Source of the DNA: Lysobacter capsici
GTDB taxonomy: Bacteria > Pseudomonadota > Gammaproteobacteria > Xanthomonadales > Xanthomonadaceae
Direction: 5' to 3'
Length of the DNA stretch: 64,000 nucleotides
Assembly (NCBI RefSeq): GCF_018732085.1
Contig: NZ_CP076103.1
Location: forward strand, 4,092,001-4,156,000
Shown here: positions 62,196 to 64,000 of the stretch, one piece after another
Position numbering within the stretch: the stretch's first letter is position 1
Layout: each line of letters starts with the position of its first letter
Translations under genes and position numbers: made by a program
Notes under the pieces: generated by a model
Told to the model about the DNA's origin: nothing
Database searches by the model: none
What the model saw: only the letters and a program-made list of their open reading frames with translations

Positions 62196-63038
62196 ATGAA
62201 AACCTTTCATGCCCTCGCCGTGTCGCTCGCGTTGTTGCTCGCCGCCAGCGGCGCCCATGCCGGCCACGTGCTGGTGGTGCTGTCCGATGCCGACCAGCTC
62301 GAACTCAAGCACGGCAAGACCTTCGCCACCGGCTTCTACCTCAACGAACTGATGCAGCCGGTCAAGCTGTTGCTCGACGCCGGCCATCAAGTCAGCTTCG
62401 CCACCCCGCTCGGCCTCGCGCCGACGCTGGACCGCGGCTCGGTCGATGCGATGTACTTCGGCGGCGACGCGACCGCGTTGCAGACGCATCGGGCCTTGCT
62501 GGAAAAACTCGCGCTGACCTCGCCGGAAACCTCGCCGGTCATGAGCCTGGCGCGGGTCGAGCAACTGGGCTACGACCGATTCGACGCGGTCTATGTCCCC
62601 GGCGGCCACGCGCCGATGCAGGACCTGCTGGACAGTCCCGCGCTGGGCCGCCTGCTGAGCGATTTCCATTCCAAGAACAAGACCACCGCGCTGGTCTGCC
62701 ACGGCCCGATCGCGCTGCTGTCGACCTTGCCGCAGGCGCATCAGTTCAGCGCGCGACTGGCGCAGACCGGCAAGGCGAGCGCGCCGCCGGACTGGATCTA
62801 CGCCGGCTACCAGGTCACCGTCATCAGCAATCAGGAAGAAACCATCGCCAAGCCGCAACTCATGGGCGGCGAGATGAAGTTCTATCCGCAGACCGCGCTG
62901 GAACAGGCCGGCGTTCGCTATCGCAGCAACACCCAGCCGTGGGCCTCGAACGTGGTGACCGATCGCGAACTGATCACCGGGCAGAATCCGGCGTCGGCGG
63001 TGGATGTGGCGAAGGCGTTGCTGCAACGGCTCAAGTAA
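62196..63038 (+). CDS. Exported DJ-1/PfpI family protein
   Basis: 280 residues; GAGGAA lies before the ATG and a signal peptide opens it (MKTFHALAVSLALLLAASGAHA), so unlike its neighbour it is periplasmic. The nucleophile elbow is ALVCHGPIALL (C168), with YVPGGHAPMQDLLDSP and GFYLNELMQPVKLLLDAGH. DRELITGQNPASA closes the domain, as in the upstream paralogue, which points to duplication followed by export of one copy. It starts 28 bases after the first gene. Periplasmic DJ-1 proteins are uncommon; handling of aldehydes or amides in the envelope is a guess. Confidence 0.9.
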   Translation: MKTFHALAVSLALLLAASGAHAGHVLVVLSDADQLELKHGKTFATGFYLNELMQPVKLLLDAGHQVSFATPLGLAPTLDRGSVDAMYFGGDATALQTHRALLEKLALTSPETSPVMSLARVEQLGYDRFDAVYVPGGHAPMQDLLDSPALGRLLSDFHSKNKTTALVCHGPIALLSTLPQAHQFSARLAQTGKASAPPDWIYAGYQVTVISNQEETIAKPQLMGGEMKFYPQTALEQAGVRYRSNTQPWASNVVTDRELITGQNPASAVDVAKALLQRLK

Positions 63039-63198
63039 GCCGCGGCCGGGTCGCGCCATCGCGCCACGCCATCGCTCGATGGCGCGGCCGGTGGCCTGGG
63101 CGCCGGGGATCGTTTGCCGATGTCACACACGCGCCAGGTCGTTCGTCGAACCGATAACGACCCGCGTTGCAAACGCCAACCACCCCGGAGCCATCGCC

Positions 63199-63663
63199 AT
63201 GAACCAGCCGCCGCGCATGCACAACCCCGCCGTGATCCTGCCCGATACCATGAAGGCACTGTGGGCGCTCAAGGCCTCGGTCGAGAACAAGGGCGTGGCC
63301 GACGCCACCTTGATCCTGATCGAATTGCGCGCCAGCCAGATCAACGGCTGCGGCGTGTGCGTGGACATGCACGCGAAGATCGGCAAGCAACACGGCGAAA
63401 CCGACGAACGCCTGTTCGCGGTCGCGGCCTGGCGCGAAGCGCCCTACTTCAGCGACGCCGAGCGCGCCGCGCTGGCGCTGACCGAAGCGCTGACCCGGAT
63501 CAGCGACCGGCCCGAACCGGTATCCGACGCGGTCTGGGCGCAGGCCGCGCGTCATTACAGCGACACCGCGCTGTCGGCGCTGATCGTCGCGATCGCCAAT
63601 ATCAACGTGTGGAACCGGTTGAACGTCGCGGTGCGGCAGCCGGTGGGGTCGTGGAAGATCTGA
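63199..63663 (+). CDS. AhpD-like carboxymuconolactone decarboxylase family protein
   Basis: 154 residues from the ATG at 63199 with GGAG 8 bases upstream. All-helical CMD fold with the redox motif CGVCVDMH (CxxC plus His), seen in AhpD-type alkylhydroperoxidases. LRASQINGCGVC, AWREAPYFSDAERAALALTEALT and ALIVAIANINVWNRLNVA are typical of the one-domain family. It should act as a peroxide-linked thiol reductant. It follows two DJ-1 genes, so the three may form an aldehyde/oxidative-stress set under the LysR, although 160 bases and no shared signal separate it from them. Confidence 0.9.
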   Translation: MNQPPRMHNPAVILPDTMKALWALKASVENKGVADATLILIELRASQINGCGVCVDMHAKIGKQHGETDERLFAVAAWREAPYFSDAERAALALTEALTRISDRPEPVSDAVWAQAARHYSDTALSALIVAIANINVWNRLNVAVRQPVGSWKI

Positions 63664-64000
63664 GCGTTGCGGGGCGACTGCAACTGCCAGAGCAAAAGCA
63701 AATCCCCGCGCCGCCAGGTTCACTTGTATCCCCGCATCGACGGGCGCCCGCCCCCTTTTTCAAAGTGGGCGACGATTTACGCGACGGCAATGCAATGCAG
63801 ATCGCCGCTCTCCAAGCGATTCCCCCTTTGAAAAAGGGGGCCAGGGGGAATTTGCTTTTCGCCAGCAGATCGCCGCGTAACGCAAACAAGAACAAACCCT
63901 CACGCAGTCGAACTGGACCGCAACAGCTCCATCGCAGACCCAATCCCGCGCGCCGAAGCCACCTCAACCGGCGCAGCAGATGACCCAGCCCCCGCACCGG
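63664..64000. repeat. Family A repeat copies and window end
   Basis: AGCAAAAGCAAATCCCC at 63691-63707 and CCCCCTTTTTCAAAGTGGGC at 63751-63770 are two halves of one family A unit, split by about 40 bases. A second unit lies inverted at 63820-63860 (CCCCCTTTGAAAAAGGGGG then AATTTGCTTTT). The rest to the edge has no gene-like frame; an open minus-strand frame there merely reads through the repeats. Confidence 0.75.

Noticed and set aside
63602..63997. Minus-strand 131-codon frame at the window end
   Set aside because: It is translated from family A repeats and antisense to the AhpD-like gene; no start signal.

Overview
The window is 64 kb of very high G+C chromosomal DNA with codon use dominated by G/C third positions. 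Gene content points to a predatory or soil gammaproteobacterium of the Xanthomonadaceae, most like Lysobacter (inference from gene families, not from a marker gene): TonB-dependent uptake, a TerY-kinase-phosphatase set, LytS/LytTR signalling, phosphocholine-specific phospholipase C, a secreted CBM6 beta-helix protein and many intergenic palindromic repeats. I see no rRNA, tRNA, transposase, integrase or CRISPR array.

Layout. 1-8.4 kb: 3' end of an amidohydrolase, divergent AraC regulator and EamA exporter, a repeat-rich gap with a possible small RNA, then a wHTH-nSTAND-TM-TPR regulator with a small lysine-rich partner. 8.0-15.3 kb: a secreted small protein, an unknown 472-residue protein and a minus-strand TerY/PP2C/kinase/TPR operon. 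15.7-26.2 kb: Tat-exported phospholipase C, a VOC/Bcr-type MFS pair, a tandem glycine riboswitch controlling gcvP, and two exported proteins of unknown role. 26.3-31.5 kb: a four-gene membrane glycosylation cassette (GT-C, GT2, GT4, flippase-like). 31.8-39.7 kb: TetR and acyl-CoA dehydrogenase with a shared operator, a giant inverted repeat, then a divergent CBM6 beta-helix protein and sulfatase. 40.2-46.4 kb: LytS/LytTR two-component pair and several lipoproteins or membrane proteins, plus a methyltransferase. 46.8-55.9 kb: a six-gene plus-strand operon (enolase-superfamily epimerase, M19-like dipeptidase, TonB receptor, DUF1611 protein, YkvI-type transporter, SxxK serine hydrolase). 56.3-63.7 kb: exported unknown protein, exported DUF2252 protein, SIP-type reductase, MipA/OmpV porin-like protein behind a poly-C tract, LysR regulator divergent from two DJ-1/PfpI proteins and an AhpD-like protein.

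How genes may work together. The 46.8-55.9 kb operon is best read as capture and catabolism of D-amino-acid-containing, probably murein-derived, peptides: outer-membrane import, exported peptidases, an inner-membrane transporter and a DgcA/DgcN-like pair for D-glutamate. A promoter with a perfect palindromic operator precedes it. The TerY set is a phospho-signalling module whose kinase is membrane anchored. Four families of short palindromic intergenic repeats and one roughly 660-bp inverted-repeat element with covarying hairpins fill most of the non-coding gaps.
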